Shown one piece after another: positions 35,774 through 47,239 of a stretch of DNA of 64,000 nt. How positions within the stretch are numbered: position 1 is the stretch's first letter; each line of letters begins with the position of its first letter. Both the position numbers and the translations under genes were made by a program. Source of the DNA: Desulfovibrio sp. (lineage in GTDB: Bacteria; Desulfobacterota; Desulfovibrionia; Desulfovibrionales; Desulfovibrionaceae). The DNA lies in contig NZ_JAHZCJ010000004.1 of NCBI RefSeq assembly GCF_019422935.1, positions 200,933 through 264,932 of the forward strand, written 5' to 3'. Below the pieces are notes generated by a model. The model did no database searches. It saw only the letters and a program-made list of their open reading frames with translations, and was not told where the DNA came from.

Positions 35774-37579
35774 CTATTCGTCGCCCACTTTGAGGGCAGC
35801 GAGAAACGCTTCCTGCGGCAACTCGACGTTACCCATGCGCTTCATGCGTTTTTTGCCTTCCTTCTGCTTCTCAAGCAGCTTGCGCTTGCGCGTGATGTCG
35901 CCGCCATAGCACTTGGCCGTAACGTCCTTGCGGAATGCGGACACGGTTTCGCGGGCAATGATTTTCTGTCCGATGGCTGCCTGAATGGCCACCTGGAAAA
36001 GCTGCCGGGGAATGCTGCGCTTGAGCTTGAGCGCCAATCCGCGTCCGTAGGTATATGCGCGGTCGCGGTGCACAATGACGGCAAGAGCGTCAACTGTTTC
36101 ACCATTGAGCATGATGTCGAGGCGCACAAGGTCAGATTCGCGGTAGTCCAGCGGATGGTAATCCATGGAGGCGTAGCCGCGCGTGGCAGACTTGAGCCGA
36201 TCGAAAAAGTCGTAAACAATTTCCGCAAACGGCAATTCATAGGTCACAACCACGCGGTTAGTGGCCAGATAGTGCAGATTTTTCTGCATGCCGCGTTTTT
36301 CCTCGCACAGCTTCATGACGTTGCCCACGTAATCGTTGGGCACGTGAATGTCCATGTTCACGTACGGTTCATAAAGCGCGCGGATTTTGGTGGGGTCTGG
36401 CAGGTGGCTTGGGTTGTCGATCTGCAAGGTTTTGCCATCGTTTGTGTCCACTTTGTAGACCACCGAAGGCGCGGTGGCAATGAGGCTGACCTCAAATTCG
36501 CGCTCCAGCCGCTCCTGAATGATCTCCATGTGCAGCAGACCGAGAAAGCCGCAGCGGAACCCAAACCCCAGAGCCTGAGAAGTTTCCGGCTCAAAGGAAA
36601 AGGCCGCGTCATTGAGTTGCAGCTTTTCAAGGGCGGTTTTCAGGTTTTCGTACTCGTCGGACTCTGTGGGGTACAGACCGCAGAAAACCATGGGCTTCAC
36701 TTCTGTAAAGCCGGGAACAGGTGTTGTGGCAGGGTTTTCCACCAGTGTGATGGTGTCGCCAACGCGCGCATCGCCCAGATCCTTGATGGAGCCGCACATG
36801 AAACCCACTTCGCCAGCGTGAAGCTCATTCACGTCTGTGGCTTCGGGTGAGAACACGCCAAGGCGCAGCACTTCATATTCCTTGCCGGTGCTCATCAGGC
36901 GTACCATGTCGTTACGCTTGATAGCGCCGTCCATAATGCGGAACAGGATAACTACGCCCTGATAGCTGTCGTACCACGAATCAAAGATGAGCGCTTTGAG
37001 CGGGGCCGCCACATCGCCCTTTGGCGGGGGGAGCCGATGCACAATGGCCTCAAGAACCGCGTCAACGCCCATGCCCGTTTTTGCGGAAACTGGCATGGCC
37101 TCGGAGCAGTCAAGGCCGATACTTTCTTCAATTTCGGCCTTCACGCGTTCAACTTCGGCGCTAGGCAGGTCGATTTTATTAAGCACAGGCACGATTTCGT
37201 GGTCGTGATCAAGAGCAAGATAGACGTTGGCAAGCGTTTGCGCTTCCACTCCCTGAGTGGCGTCAACCACCAGCAACGCACCTTCGCAGGCAGCCAGAGA
37301 GCGCGAAACTTCATAGTTGAAGTCCACATGCCCGGGGGTATCAATGAGGTTCAGTTCGTACATTTGCCCGTTCTGGGCTTTGTACGGAATACGCACGGAC
37401 TGGGCCTTGATGGTGATGCCACGCTCCCGTTCCAGGTCCATTTTGTCCAGATACTGCTGGCGCGCCTCCCGCTTGCTGACAACCTGGGTCAGTTCAAGAA
37501 TGCGGTCGGCCAGGGTGGATTTGCCGTGGTCGATGTGGGCGATAATGCAAAAATTGCGGATATTTTCCTGGTTGGGCAT
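35774..37579 (-). CDS. lepA: Elongation factor 4 (LepA), ribosome back-translocase GTPase
   Basis: 601 residues. Start taken at the second ATG (37577-37579, MPNQENIRN), seven bases after AGGA; an ATG two codons upstream is too close. G1 is AHIDHGKST near residue 10, then [26 protein letters not shown] and [11 protein letters not shown]-like domains follow, and the LepA-specific C-terminal domain has [11 protein letters not shown] earlier and [46 protein letters not shown] near the end. Binds ribosomes and promotes correct translation under stress. Downstream of the atp operon but separated from it by a terminator. Shares the 35719-35764 terminator. Confidence 0.97.
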   Translation of the reverse strand: MPNQENIRNFCIIAHIDHGKSTLADRILELTQVVSKREARQQYLDKMDLERERGITIKAQSVRIPYKAQNGQMYELNLIDTPGHVDFNYEVSRSLAACEGALLVVDATQGVEAQTLANVYLALDHDHEIVPVLNKIDLPSAEVERVKAEIEESIGLDCSEAMPVSAKTGMGVDAVLEAIVHRLPPPKGDVAAPLKALIFDSWYDSYQGVVILFRIMDGAIKRNDMVRLMSTGKEYEVLRLGVFSPEATDVNELHAGEVGFMCGSIKDLGDARVGDTITLVENPATTPVPGFTEVKPMVFCGLYPTESDEYENLKTALEKLQLNDAAFSFEPETSQALGFGFRCGFLGLLHMEIIQERLEREFEVSLIATAPSVVYKVDTNDGKTLQIDNPSHLPDPTKIRALYEPYVNMDIHVPNDYVGNVMKLCEEKRGMQKNLHYLATNRVVVTYELPFAEIVYDFFDRLKSATRGYASMDYHPLDYRESDLVRLDIMLNGETVDALAVIVHRDRAYTYGRGLALKLKRSIPRQLFQVAIQAAIGQKIIARETVSAFRKDVTAKCYGGDITRKRKLLEKQKEGKKRMKRMGNVELPQEAFLAALKVGDE

Positions 37580-37807
37580 GGTCATGTCCTGGGAAACTGG
37601 ATGGGTTGGCGGCGAATTTTCCGCGTTGAACCAGAATCAATATCCAAGATTCGCGCGGAAGTCTATTTTTGCAGGTCGTGAATTCTCGGCAGAATGCCGT
37701 TTTCAGCCTGAATATCCGAGAGAATGTCGGCTTGGATAGACTAAAATGGTGGAGTGGTGGAGTTTGCGGGCAACAGAGCGAGCAAAAGAATTCTTGGGAA
37801 AAGCAAA

Positions 37808-37850
37808 GCCGCAACAGCGCGGAAATTTCCACGCTGCTGCGGCCCCACAA
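37808..37850 (-). terminator. Terminator of the atp operon
   Basis: Long stem: GCCGCA (37808-37813) with TGCGGC (37838-37843), CAGCG with CGCTG, and an inner GGAAATTTCC palindrome. On the minus strand the stem is followed by TTTGCTTTTC. Lies 25 bases beyond atpC. Confidence 0.75.
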
Positions 37851-37867
37851 ATCTGAAAATTGGTAGC

Positions 37868-38269
37868 TCAGCGGAGCTGGGCCAGTTGCAAGCGCACAAC
37901 TGCGCGTTGCAGAGCGGCTTCAGCGCGGACAACGTCCACCTTTTCGTCATGGCTGGCAATGCGTTTTTCAGCGCGTTCTTTTGCCGCCATAGCGCGAGCG
38001 GTGTCAATGCTGTCCGCCATCTCTGCCGATTCGGCCAGCACGGTGAGCACGTCATTGTTCACATCGGCGAAACCGCCGGAAATGAAAACGTGCCCTTCCT
38101 TGCCGTCAGCGCGGTAGCGCAGGCCGCCGATCTTCAGGGCAGAAAGCAGGGAAACGTGCTTGGGCAGCACGCCGAATTCGCCCTCAATTCCTGGGCAGAC
38201 GGCCATTTCCACTTCGCCGCTGACCACGGTTTTGTCCGGCGTAACCACTTCAAGTTGCAGCGTGCCCAT
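37868..38269 (-). CDS. atpC: ATP synthase F1 epsilon subunit
   Basis: 133 residues from ATG 38267-38269 (MGTLQLEVVTPD), preceded by AAGGAGTACCT. N-terminal beta sandwich with VTPDKTVVSGEVEMAVCPGIEGEFGVLPKHVSLLSAL, then two C-terminal helices rich in Ala/Arg/Glu (AMAAKERAEKRIASHDEKVDVVRAEAALQRAVVRLQLAQL) that can inhibit ATPase activity. Last gene of the atp operon; a 97-base gap separates it from atpD. Confidence 0.96.
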   Translation of the reverse strand: MGTLQLEVVTPDKTVVSGEVEMAVCPGIEGEFGVLPKHVSLLSALKIGGLRYRADGKEGHVFISGGFADVNNDVLTVLAESAEMADSIDTARAMAAKERAEKRIASHDEKVDVVRAEAALQRAVVRLQLAQLR

Positions 38270-38366
38270 AGGTACTCCTTCGCTCCTGATATACGCAGAT
38301 GGCCGGGTTCGGGTCGCGCCTTGCAAAAGGCGCGACCCAAAACCTCAAAGCGTTGCGATTAACGCC

Positions 38367-40683
<2,317 letters not shown>

Positions 40684-40709
40684 GCTTATCTCCCGTATGG
40701 AGGGGGCCC

Positions 40710-42218
40710 CTAGGCCTTCCAGCCCTGCTTGAAGGCGGTAATGGCCTCGGTGAGCGCTTTTTCCACAGCCTCGTCAATGACTTTCTTATCTTTAATGGCG
40801 TCAAGCACGTCCTTACGCGTATCACGCATAAAGGTGAGCATGTCGTCTTCAAACTTGCGGATCTGTTCCACTGGCACGTCATCCATGTGACCACGGGTAG
40901 CGGCGTAGATGGAGGCAACCTGCTCATGCGAGGGCATGGGCTTGTACTGGGGCTGCTTGAGCAGTTCCACCAGACGTGCACCACGGTCAAGCTTGGCCTT
41001 GGTGCCCTTGTCCAGGTCAGAGCCGAACTGGGCAAAAGCCGCAAGTTCGCGATACTGGGCAAGGTCAAGACGCATGGTACCGGCGACCTGCTTCATGGCC
41101 TTAATCTGCGCTGCGCCACCCACGCGGGAAACCGAAAGGCCCACGTTAATGGCCGGACGCACACCGGCGTTGAAGAGGTTGGGTTCCAGGTACACCTGAC
41201 CATCGGTGATGGAAATCACGTTGGTGGGGATGTACGCGGAAACGTCGCCAGCCTGGGTTTCAATGATGGGCAGAGCCGTCAAAGAACCGGCGCCAAGGCT
41301 GTCGTTCACCTTCGCGGCGCGTTCAAGCAAACGCGAGTGGAGGTAGAACACGTCGCCGGGGAAAGCTTCACGTCCCGGGGGGCGACGGAGCAGCAGCGAC
41401 ATCTGGCGATAAGCCACGGCCTGCTTGGAAAGGTCATCGTAAATGATGAGGGCGTGCTTGCCGTTGTTGCGGTAGAACTCGGCCATTGCGCAGCCGGTGT
41501 ATGCCGCAATGTACTGCAAGGGCGCGGGATCGGACGCCGTGGCTGAAATGATGGTGGTGTATTCCATCGCGCCGTAACGGCGCAAGGTGTCGGCCACCAG
41601 AGCCACGGACGACTTCTTCTGGCCGATGGCCACGTAGAAGCAGTGAATGTCCGTTTCTTTCTGCGCCAGAATGGCATCAACGCAAACAGCGGTCTTACCG
41701 GTCTGGCGGTCGCCAATGATAAGTTCGCGCTGTCCGCGGCCAATGGGAGTCATGGCGTCAATGGCCTTAAGGCCGGTAGGCATGGGCTCATGCACGCTCT
41801 TACGCGCGATGATGCCGGGGGCCTTGATTTCCACCGGGCGCACTTCCGTGGCTTCGATGGGGCCAAGGCCGTCGATGGGCTCACCCAGGGGGTTGAGCAC
41901 ACGACCCATAACGCCGTCGCCCACAGGCACGGAGAAGATCTTGCCGGTACGTTTGACCGGGTCGCCTTCCTTGATGCCCACGTCCGAACCGAGCAGGGCT
42001 ACGCCGACGTTGTCTTCTTCAAGGTTGAGCACCATGCCCATGATGCCGCCGGGGAATTCCAGCAGTTCCATGGACATCGCGTTCTTGACCCCGTAGACAC
42101 GGGCGATACCGTCACCGACATAGAGTACGGTGCCAGTTTCGCTCATTTCGACGCGCTGCTCGTAGTTTTGGATTTGATCCTCAATGATCTTGCTTATCTC
42201 TTCCGCTTTGATCTGCAT
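40710..42218 (-). CDS. atpA: ATP synthase F1 alpha subunit
   Basis: 502 residues. Non-catalytic nucleotide-binding subunit: Walker [20 protein letters not shown] near residue 168, [49 protein letters not shown] as Walker B and following strand, and [22 protein letters not shown] with the arginine finger. N-terminal helix [21 protein letters not shown] contacts delta. Three bases follow atpH. SD GAGGGG lies before the ATG. Confidence 0.98.
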   Translation of the reverse strand: MQIKAEEISKIIEDQIQNYEQRVEMSETGTVLYVGDGIARVYGVKNAMSMELLEFPGGIMGMVLNLEEDNVGVALLGSDVGIKEGDPVKRTGKIFSVPVGDGVMGRVLNPLGEPIDGLGPIEATEVRPVEIKAPGIIARKSVHEPMPTGLKAIDAMTPIGRGQRELIIGDRQTGKTAVCVDAILAQKETDIHCFYVAIGQKKSSVALVADTLRRYGAMEYTTIISATASDPAPLQYIAAYTGCAMAEFYRNNGKHALIIYDDLSKQAVAYRQMSLLLRRPPGREAFPGDVFYLHSRLLERAAKVNDSLGAGSLTALPIIETQAGDVSAYIPTNVISITDGQVYLEPNLFNAGVRPAINVGLSVSRVGGAAQIKAMKQVAGTMRLDLAQYRELAAFAQFGSDLDKGTKAKLDRGARLVELLKQPQYKPMPSHEQVASIYAATRGHMDDVPVEQIRKFEDDMLTFMRDTRKDVLDAIKDKKVIDEAVEKALTEAITAFKQGWKA

Positions 42219-42221
42219 GTG

Positions 42222-42773
42222 CTATTCACCCCTCTTGAATGTCTCCCGAAGGATTCCCAACTGCGCGCGCAGACTTGCGTCCAGCACCCGGTCACCCATT
42301 TTGAGCACCATACCCCCTAGTATGTCTTTGTCCACGGCAAAGGTCAGCTCAATATCGGTGCCCGCTTTCTGTTGCAAGGTATCCTTGAGCTTAGACTTTT
42401 TGTCTGCGGAAAGTTGTACTGCGGTTATGCATTGGCCGCGGATGATCCCCTTGGCCTCGTCCAGCAGCTTGCCGTACCACGCTGCAATTTCGCTCAGAAA
42501 GGCAAGCCTTTCCTTATCTGCAAGCAGAAAGCAGAAATTGCGCATGGTTTGGTCAGCCTTGAGCTTGGTCAGCAGCTTGTCGAGAACTGCCTTCTTTTCG
42601 CTTACGCCGATAACAGGGCTTTTCAAGGTAAGGTCAAGCCCAGGCGCGGCGGCAAGCATTTCACCAAGAGACGCCAGGCAATCGCCACGCGAACTCAGGG
42701 CTGCATCCCCATCCTTTTTGCCAAGCGCAAAAATTGCGTTGGCATACCTGCGTGCAACCACGGTGTTAATCAA
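42222..42773 (-). CDS. atpH: ATP synthase F1 delta subunit
   Basis: 183 residues with a TTG start (42773-42771, MINTVVARRYANAIF) overlapping the atpF stop as TTGA, seven bases after AAGGTGG. The ARRYANAIFALG opening and the C-terminal GTDIELTFAVDKDILGGMVLKMGDRVLDASLRAQLGILRE are delta (OSCP) marks. It clamps the peripheral stalk (b, b') to alpha. The rare TTG start with tight overlap suggests translation depends on atpF ribosomes. Confidence 0.95.
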   Translation of the reverse strand: MINTVVARRYANAIFALGKKDGDAALSSRGDCLASLGEMLAAAPGLDLTLKSPVIGVSEKKAVLDKLLTKLKADQTMRNFCFLLADKERLAFLSEIAAWYGKLLDEAKGIIRGQCITAVQLSADKKSKLKDTLQQKAGTDIELTFAVDKDILGGMVLKMGDRVLDASLRAQLGILRETFKRGE

Positions 42774-43351
42774 TGGAGCACCACCTTGTTAAGGGAGTTG
42801 GCGATAAGCTTGTCGTGTTCGGCCGCATTGAGCTTGGAGCTCAGAGCTTTCTCGGCGGCGTCCACGATCTCATCGGCAATGGAGGCGCGCACTTCAGCAA
42901 AGATCGCGCGGCCTTCATTTTCCGCCGTAAGGCGCGCCTGCTCCACAATCTGAGCGGCCTGGCGGTGAGCCTCTTCCACAATGCCCTGCTTGAGGGCTTC
43001 GGCCTGCTGGCGGCTTTCGGCCAAAATGGCCTCGCGTTCAGCATTAAGGTTGGCAATGCGGGTCTCTACCGAGGCCAGCTGCTCCTTGGCCGTCTTGCGA
43101 CGTTCGTCAAGATCGTCCAGCGCATTCTTGATGCCTTCGCGGCGGTTCTTAAAGAAACGCTTGGCCAGCCCGCCAACGAAGTACCAGAGGATGCCGGCAA
43201 AAATTACGAAGTTGAGCACGCGCCAGCCGAAGTCGCCCCAACGCGGCGCTGCATGCCCTTCAGAAGCCATGGCTCCCGCAGGAATGACCACCAGCGCGGC
43301 AAAGGCAATAACGAGCGGCAGGATAAACCCCGCGTGTTTCCATCTGCTCAA
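42770..43351 (-). CDS. atpF: ATP synthase Fo subunit b
   Basis: About 193 residues if started at TTG 43349-43351 (reads M-SRWKHAGF), five bases after GAGGGGG; the frame reaches upstream to 43435 with no SD. A signal-like hydrophobic stretch (FILPLVIAFAALVVIPAGAMA) is followed by a second helix (VLNFVIFAGILWYFVGGLA) and then a long charged coiled coil (RRKTAKEQLASVETRIANLNAEREAILAESRQQAEAL) to the C-terminus. The extra N-terminal segment may be a cleaved signal or a second helix. Peripheral stalk subunit, next to atpF'. Confidence 0.9.
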   Translation of the reverse strand: MSRWKHAGFILPLVIAFAALVVIPAGAMASEGHAAPRWGDFGWRVLNFVIFAGILWYFVGGLAKRFFKNRREGIKNALDDLDERRKTAKEQLASVETRIANLNAEREAILAESRQQAEALKQGIVEEAHRQAAQIVEQARLTAENEGRAIFAEVRASIADEIVDAAEKALSSKLNAAEHDKLIANSLNKVVLH

Positions 43352-43457
43352 AGCCCACCCCCTCTGTTCGATAATACCGATTCGAAAACAGTTCCCAATG
43401 AAGCCGCAACGCTCGCGTTGCGGAATGGCCCGCAAAGGCCTGAGTCAGCGCCGCTTG

Positions 43458-43877
43458 CTAGCCCTTGATGAGTCGGTCGGCCAGACGGGTGGAAAATTCA
43501 CCCACCTGCTTGCGCAACGCAGCAAGGGTTTCCGCAGCCTGTGCCTGCAGCGAGGCGCGGGTTTCAGCCAGAATGTCGCGGGCGCTTTGCTGAGCTTCGC
43601 CCACCAGCTTCTGCTGTTCGGCCGCGCCTGCGGCGCGGCCAGCCTCACGGTTGCTGCCTGCGTCCTGACGGGCGCGGGCCAGTTCGGCCTCATAGTTGGT
43701 GAGCCGTTCGCCAGCCTGGTACTCGAAAGAGCCGGCTTCCTCGGCCATGTCATCCATGACGCCGTTGCGCTTTTTGATGATTTCGCGGATGGGGCGAATC
43801 AGGAGGATGTTGAGCACATAAATGGCGATAAAGAAGTTCGCCAGCTGAAAAAGAAGAGTGACGTTTAGGTCCAGCAT
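43458..43877 (-). CDS. ATP synthase Fo subunit b' (second b-type subunit)
   Basis: 139 residues from ATG 43875-43877 (MLDLNVTLLFQLANFFIAIYVL), about eight bases after GGAGG; a longer open frame has no SD. One N-terminal helix with the typical FxxQLxNFxI opening and LNILLIRPIREIIKKRNG, followed by a coiled coil rich in Ala, Glu and Gln with TRASLQAQAAETLAALRKQVGEF. Forms a b/b' heterodimer stalk with the next gene, as in other Desulfovibrio and photosynthetic bacteria. First gene of the operon, downstream of the promoter at 43936-43964. Fo subunits a and c are not in the window. Confidence 0.92.
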   Translation of the reverse strand: MLDLNVTLLFQLANFFIAIYVLNILLIRPIREIIKKRNGVMDDMAEEAGSFEYQAGERLTNYEAELARARQDAGSNREAGRAAGAAEQQKLVGEAQQSARDILAETRASLQAQAAETLAALRKQVGEFSTRLADRLIKG

Positions 43878-43935
43878 GCCGCATCCTCCATGTGAATTGC
43901 GGATTGAAGGAGTTGAAAATACATAAAGCCCTTGC

Positions 43936-43964
43936 AAGATATCTGCTCAGCCCTGTTATGTCAA
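43936..43964 (-). promoter_or_regulatory. Promoter of the atp operon
   Basis: Minus strand TTGACA (43964-43959), 17-base spacer, TATCTT (43941-43936); full -35 consensus. Start near 43929, leader about 50 bases before the b' gene. Confidence 0.75.
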
Positions 43965-44303
43965 AGGGTATTGGTGACAAATTTCGCAAACTCCGCAATT
44001 TTTTTTTCACAAGCTTTGTGCTCAAAGCTGCGAGGAGTGTAAAACAGTCTTTATGAGAATTGTTTTGGTCTACTGCATCAGCTCAGTACTGTCTGTGCGT
44101 CAATATTGGCTGTTTAAACAAACAAATAAAGTGCACGGCTGGTTGTGGCAGCTCGTGAAGCAGAGAATTGTGCAATAAAGTGTACCATAGTTGCAGTTTT
44201 GCAGTGGGCAGTGCGCGCTACTGAGTGAAAAGCGCTTGCGCAGAAAGACACAAACGAATGCTAAACCAGATTTAACAGGTCTGCATTATTAAAAAAGAAT
44301 ATA
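43965..44303. other. AT-rich intergenic region upstream of the atp promoter
   Basis: About 340 bases, clearly more AT-rich than flanking genes and without a supportable ORF or tRNA. Contains CACAA-GCT-TTGTG (44008-44020), palindrome TGTTTAAACA (44111-44120), two near-identical copies of AATAAAGTG[CT]AC (44125-44136 and 44174-44185) and three GCAGT units (44193-44212). May bind regulators or encode a small RNA; undecided. Confidence 0.4.
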
Positions 44304-45374
44304 TCAAACCAGCAGCCAGTCCTGCTGCTCATACCCTGCCTGCGAGAGCCACAGGCCCGCCTCTTCCGCAGCGCCGTGGGCCGTAAGGGCATTGAAAATG
44401 CAGCAGTGCCCGGGCTTAGGCAGCGCACTGCGTCCCAGAACTGGAACGCCGTTTACGCAGTTGCCGATCTTTTTGGGATCAATATCAATGTAAGCAGCGG
44501 GTTTTGGGCCCAACATCCACAAGGGGGCCAGCCGTTGCCGGGCTACACGCCCGCCGCCGATTACCCAAACATGGGGATGAAAGGGGTTGTGTTCCTCAAG
44601 CCAGCGGGCCAGCCACAGTGCCCGCAGCCTGTCGCAGGCGGCGCGTGCGTATCTGCTGTCTGCCCGGGTGGCGCGGGTTGGCGCGTCATTCCACACCAGC
44701 ATTTCGTGCGGCAGCTTTTCCATCACCGCGCCGTAGTGGAGCCAGCGCAGCCAGATCTCCCAGTCTTCGGCAAAGTCGCCGTCACGGTACGCGCCCCATT
44801 TGTCAACGCATTCCCTGCGAAACATGACCGAGGGATGACACAAGGGCGTATCCCGAAAACGTGCGCGGCTGATCTGGGCATGTGTAAGCAGGCTGTTCTG
44901 CCAGTCCACAAAGTGGGCAAAGCCGTGTGCTGTTGCGCGATCTCCGCCAAAAGCCACGCAGGTTGCCGACACGCTGAGTTGCGGATTGTTGAAAAGATGA
45001 GCCACCTGCGTGGCAATGCGCAAGGGATGCGCCGTATCGTCTGCATCCATGCGCGCTATAAACGAACCGCGCGCCACGGCAAGCCCTGCATTAAGCGCTG
45101 CCACAATGCCGCCGTGTGGCAGGTGCAGTGCCCGCAACCTGTGACCGAAACGGATGGGGCTTGCCCAGTATTCCAGAAGCTCGAGGGTGTCATCGGTGGA
45201 TCCGTCGTCAGCAACAATAATTTCAAATTCGGGTAAGGGTGCGCCAGAGGCAGGGCGCTGCCCGAGCAGACTTTGCAGGGTTGCGCCCAGCGTGAGGGCC
45301 GCATTCCACGCTGGCAGCACCACGGATACAAGCGGGGCGGACAACCGGTTTGAAATGTGATCGGTATCAGTCAT
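44304..45374 (-). CDS. Family 2 glycosyltransferase with C-terminal Rossmann-like (PglD_N-like) domain
   Basis: 356 residues. GT-A domain in the first about 250: VSVVLPAWNAALTLGATLQSLLGQ, FEIIVADDGSTDDTLE with the first Asp pair, and GSFIARMDADDTAHPLRIATQV with the metal-binding D-x-D near 120; a acceptor-side YRDGDFAEDWEIWLRW block follows. The last about 90 residues change character: HVWVIGGGRVARQRLAPL, AAYIDIDPKKIGNCVNGVPVLGR and AGYEQQDWLLV resemble the nucleotide-binding N-domain of PglD-like proteins, without the acyltransferase part. Start at ATG 45374 has a poor SD; TTG 45383 is an alternative. Third gene after aminopeptidase P and shikimate kinase, 36 bases from the latter. Substrates unknown. 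Confidence 0.85.
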   Translation of the reverse strand: MTDTDHISNRLSAPLVSVVLPAWNAALTLGATLQSLLGQRPASGAPLPEFEIIVADDGSTDDTLELLEYWASPIRFGHRLRALHLPHGGIVAALNAGLAVARGSFIARMDADDTAHPLRIATQVAHLFNNPQLSVSATCVAFGGDRATAHGFAHFVDWQNSLLTHAQISRARFRDTPLCHPSVMFRRECVDKWGAYRDGDFAEDWEIWLRWLHYGAVMEKLPHEMLVWNDAPTRATRADSRYARAACDRLRALWLARWLEEHNPFHPHVWVIGGGRVARQRLAPLWMLGPKPAAYIDIDPKKIGNCVNGVPVLGRSALPKPGHCCIFNALTAHGAAEEAGLWLSQAGYEQQDWLLV

Positions 45375-45410
45375 TAAAGGCAAGCAGTGTGGGCAGGGTT
45401 ATATGTGCGG

Positions 45411-45956
45411 TCATGCCTTGACGTGATCCTGCGGCTTCCGTTCCTGCCAGAGCTGTTCTATGTGCTGGCAGACAACAGGCATGGGCCGCGATGCGTCAAC
45501 TATGTGGTGGGCGGCCTGTTCATAAAGATGCCGCCGTTCGTTCAGAACCTGGCTGATTTCTTCAATAAGTCCCTTGCCGGTCAGAGAAGGACGCTGACTG
45601 TTGACAGGGTTGCGGCTCAGTCTTTCGGCAAGGGTTTGCACGGGGGCATCGAGAAAAACAACCATGCCGCGTTGGCGCATGAGGAGTCGATTCTCTTCTG
45701 CCAGCACCATGCCGCCCCCGGTGGAAACTACGCAGCCAGCGGGGTGTGCGTCCACCACTTCCTGCAAGGCCAGACTTTCCCGGCTGCGGAAGCCGGGCCA
45801 GCCCTCGGCAGCCACAATCTGCTCCACAGTAAGGCCCGCCCGGTGCAGCAAATGCTGATCGGTGTCGGCAAAGGGCAGGCCAAGGCTTCTGGCAAGCGCC
45901 TTGCCGATGGTGGTTTTGCCCGAAGCACGCGCGCCCACCAGAAAGAGAATGCTCAT
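45411..45956 (-). CDS. aroL: Shikimate kinase (AroL-like)
   Basis: 181 residues. P-loop GARASGKTTIGKAL at residue 8, shikimate-binding DTDQHLLHRAGLTVEQIVAAEGWPGFRSRESLAL near 31-60, GGGMVLAEENRLLM near 80, and the lid region RNPVNSQRPSLTGKGLIEEISQVLNERRHLYEQAA. The whole layout follows E. coli AroL closely, more than AroK. Phosphorylates shikimate with ATP in aromatic amino acid synthesis. AAGGAGG precedes the ATG. It lies nine bases after aminopeptidase P, so co-transcribed. Confidence 0.93.
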   Translation of the reverse strand: MSILFLVGARASGKTTIGKALARSLGLPFADTDQHLLHRAGLTVEQIVAAEGWPGFRSRESLALQEVVDAHPAGCVVSTGGGMVLAEENRLLMRQRGMVVFLDAPVQTLAERLSRNPVNSQRPSLTGKGLIEEISQVLNERRHLYEQAAHHIVDASRPMPVVCQHIEQLWQERKPQDHVKA

Positions 45957-45965
45957 GCCGCCTCC

Positions 45966-47039
45966 TTAAAGGATTCTGACGCCGTCTTCTTCAACCAGCA
46001 CGGTGTATTCCCAGCGGATGCCGCCCCATTGAGGGTAGTAGAGCCCCGGCTCAACGGTCACAACCATGCCAGGTTCCAGAACACCCTCAGCGCGTGGCGA
46101 AAGGCTGGGTGCTTCGTGGGTTTCAAGGCCCACGCCGTGCCCGAGGCCGTGCGTAAAGGCATTGGCGACGCCAGCTTTGGCAAAAACATCATGCGCCAGC
46201 GCATAGGCCATGCGCAAAGGCATGCCGGGGCGCATGCCCTCAATGGCCGCAGTCTGGGCCTGCCGGGTAAGGTCGAGCGCACGGCGGAACTCGTCAGCCG
46301 GAGCCGTACCCACCCAGAAGGTGCGCGTCTGGTCAGAGCAGTAGTTCTCAACGCGGCAACCCACATCGACCAGAACCGGGCAGTTGTCTGTAATGGTATC
46401 CTGGCCGGGGATGGCATGCGGCAGGGCCGCGTTTTTGCCCACGGCCACAATGTTGGCAAAGGCAAGCTCCGAAGCGCCGTTTTCGCGAAAAAAGCGCTCG
46501 ATGAGCCAGCTTATGTCGGCCTCGGTGCGTCCCGGCTCAAGCTGGCCCTCAACCCATTTCATCAGCTTGTGGTTGAGCGCAAAAGATTTTTCCAGCGCGG
46601 AAATTTCGCAGGGTTCCTTGATGCGGCGCAGGCGCTCGACCATGCCGTCAGCCGCCTCGCAATACAGGCCGGAGCCAGCGTCGGTCAGATCGCGGGCAAA
46701 GGCGAGGCTGACGCCGTTGGCCTCAATGCCAATGCGGCTGCCGCAGCGCCTGAGCAATCCGTGCAGTTCGCGCGCTGCGTTGCCGCCATATATGAAGATG
46801 CGTTCGCGATCCCAGATGCGTGAGGCTGCGTCCAGATAGCGGCCGTCTGTTGCCAGCCAGTCGTGCCCGTCGGACGTGATGACAAGCCTGCCTGCGCTTT
46901 CGTTAAACTGTGGATCATGCAGCTCAAAACCGGAAAGATAAAACCTGTTGGCAGCCTGGCTGATGAGCATGGCGTCAAGCCCGCGCAAGCGCATGGCACG
47001 CCGGAGGTTTTCACGGCGGGAAGCGAAGATGTCACTCAT
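45966..47039 (-). CDS. Xaa-Pro aminopeptidase family protein (M24B metallopeptidase)
   Basis: 357 residues. N-terminal creatinase-like domain with [21 protein letters not shown], then a pita-bread catalytic domain: metal ligands in [24 protein letters not shown] (two Asp), [16 protein letters not shown] (His), [20 protein letters not shown] (two Glu). Such enzymes release N-terminal residues next to proline or cleave X-Pro dipeptides in the cytoplasm. Start ATG behind GGAGAA; promoter at 47058-47086. Heads a three-gene operon with shikimate kinase and GT2. PepP versus PepQ cannot be settled from the sequence alone. Confidence 0.92.
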   Translation of the reverse strand: MSDIFASRRENLRRAMRLRGLDAMLISQAANRFYLSGFELHDPQFNESAGRLVITSDGHDWLATDGRYLDAASRIWDRERIFIYGGNAARELHGLLRRCGSRIGIEANGVSLAFARDLTDAGSGLYCEAADGMVERLRRIKEPCEISALEKSFALNHKLMKWVEGQLEPGRTEADISWLIERFFRENGASELAFANIVAVGKNAALPHAIPGQDTITDNCPVLVDVGCRVENYCSDQTRTFWVGTAPADEFRRALDLTRQAQTAAIEGMRPGMPLRMAYALAHDVFAKAGVANAFTHGLGHGVGLETHEAPSLSPRAEGVLEPGMVVTVEPGLYYPQWGGIRWEYTVLVEEDGVRIL

Positions 47040-47057
47040 AAAAATTCTCCTGCGGGC

Positions 47058-47086
47058 ACTATACCCAGCGCAGGGCTGGCTGAAAA
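47058..47086 (-). promoter_or_regulatory. Promoter of the aminopeptidase-aroL-GT2 operon with a dyad in the spacer
   Basis: Minus strand TTTTCA (47086-47081), 17-base spacer, TATAGT (47063-47058). The spacer contains the inverted repeat CCAGC-N5-GCTGG (47065-47079), a possible operator. Start near 47051 leaves about 12 bases of leader. Confidence 0.6.
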
Positions 47087-47203
47087 GGTTAAATTTAACG
47101 GGGTTGAACGGAGCGGATTACGGTGGGCAGACGGGCCGTCAGAATGGACAATTAATACACTTCTTGTATACATTAGCAAAGAGGCTTGGAGTAGCGGGGT
47201 CAG

Positions 47204-47232
47204 TTGACCTAGAACCTAACTAGGACTATTAT
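47204..47232 (+). promoter_or_regulatory. Promoter of pyrK with overlapping dyad; predicts leaderless mRNA
   Basis: TTGACC (47204-47209), 17-base spacer, TATTAT (47227-47232). A dyad CCTAG (47208-47212) / CTAGG (47220-47224) overlaps the end of the -35 box and the spacer. Transcription should begin near 47239-47240, at the ATG of pyrK itself; no SD is present. Confidence 0.7.
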
Positions 47233-47239
47233 TATAGAC

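Noticed and set aside
43995..44012. Rex-like site upstream of the atp promoter
   Set aside because: Only one half (TTGTGAAAA on the minus strand) matches; the other half is an A run ending TTGC, and the site lies upstream of the -35 rather than over the promoter.
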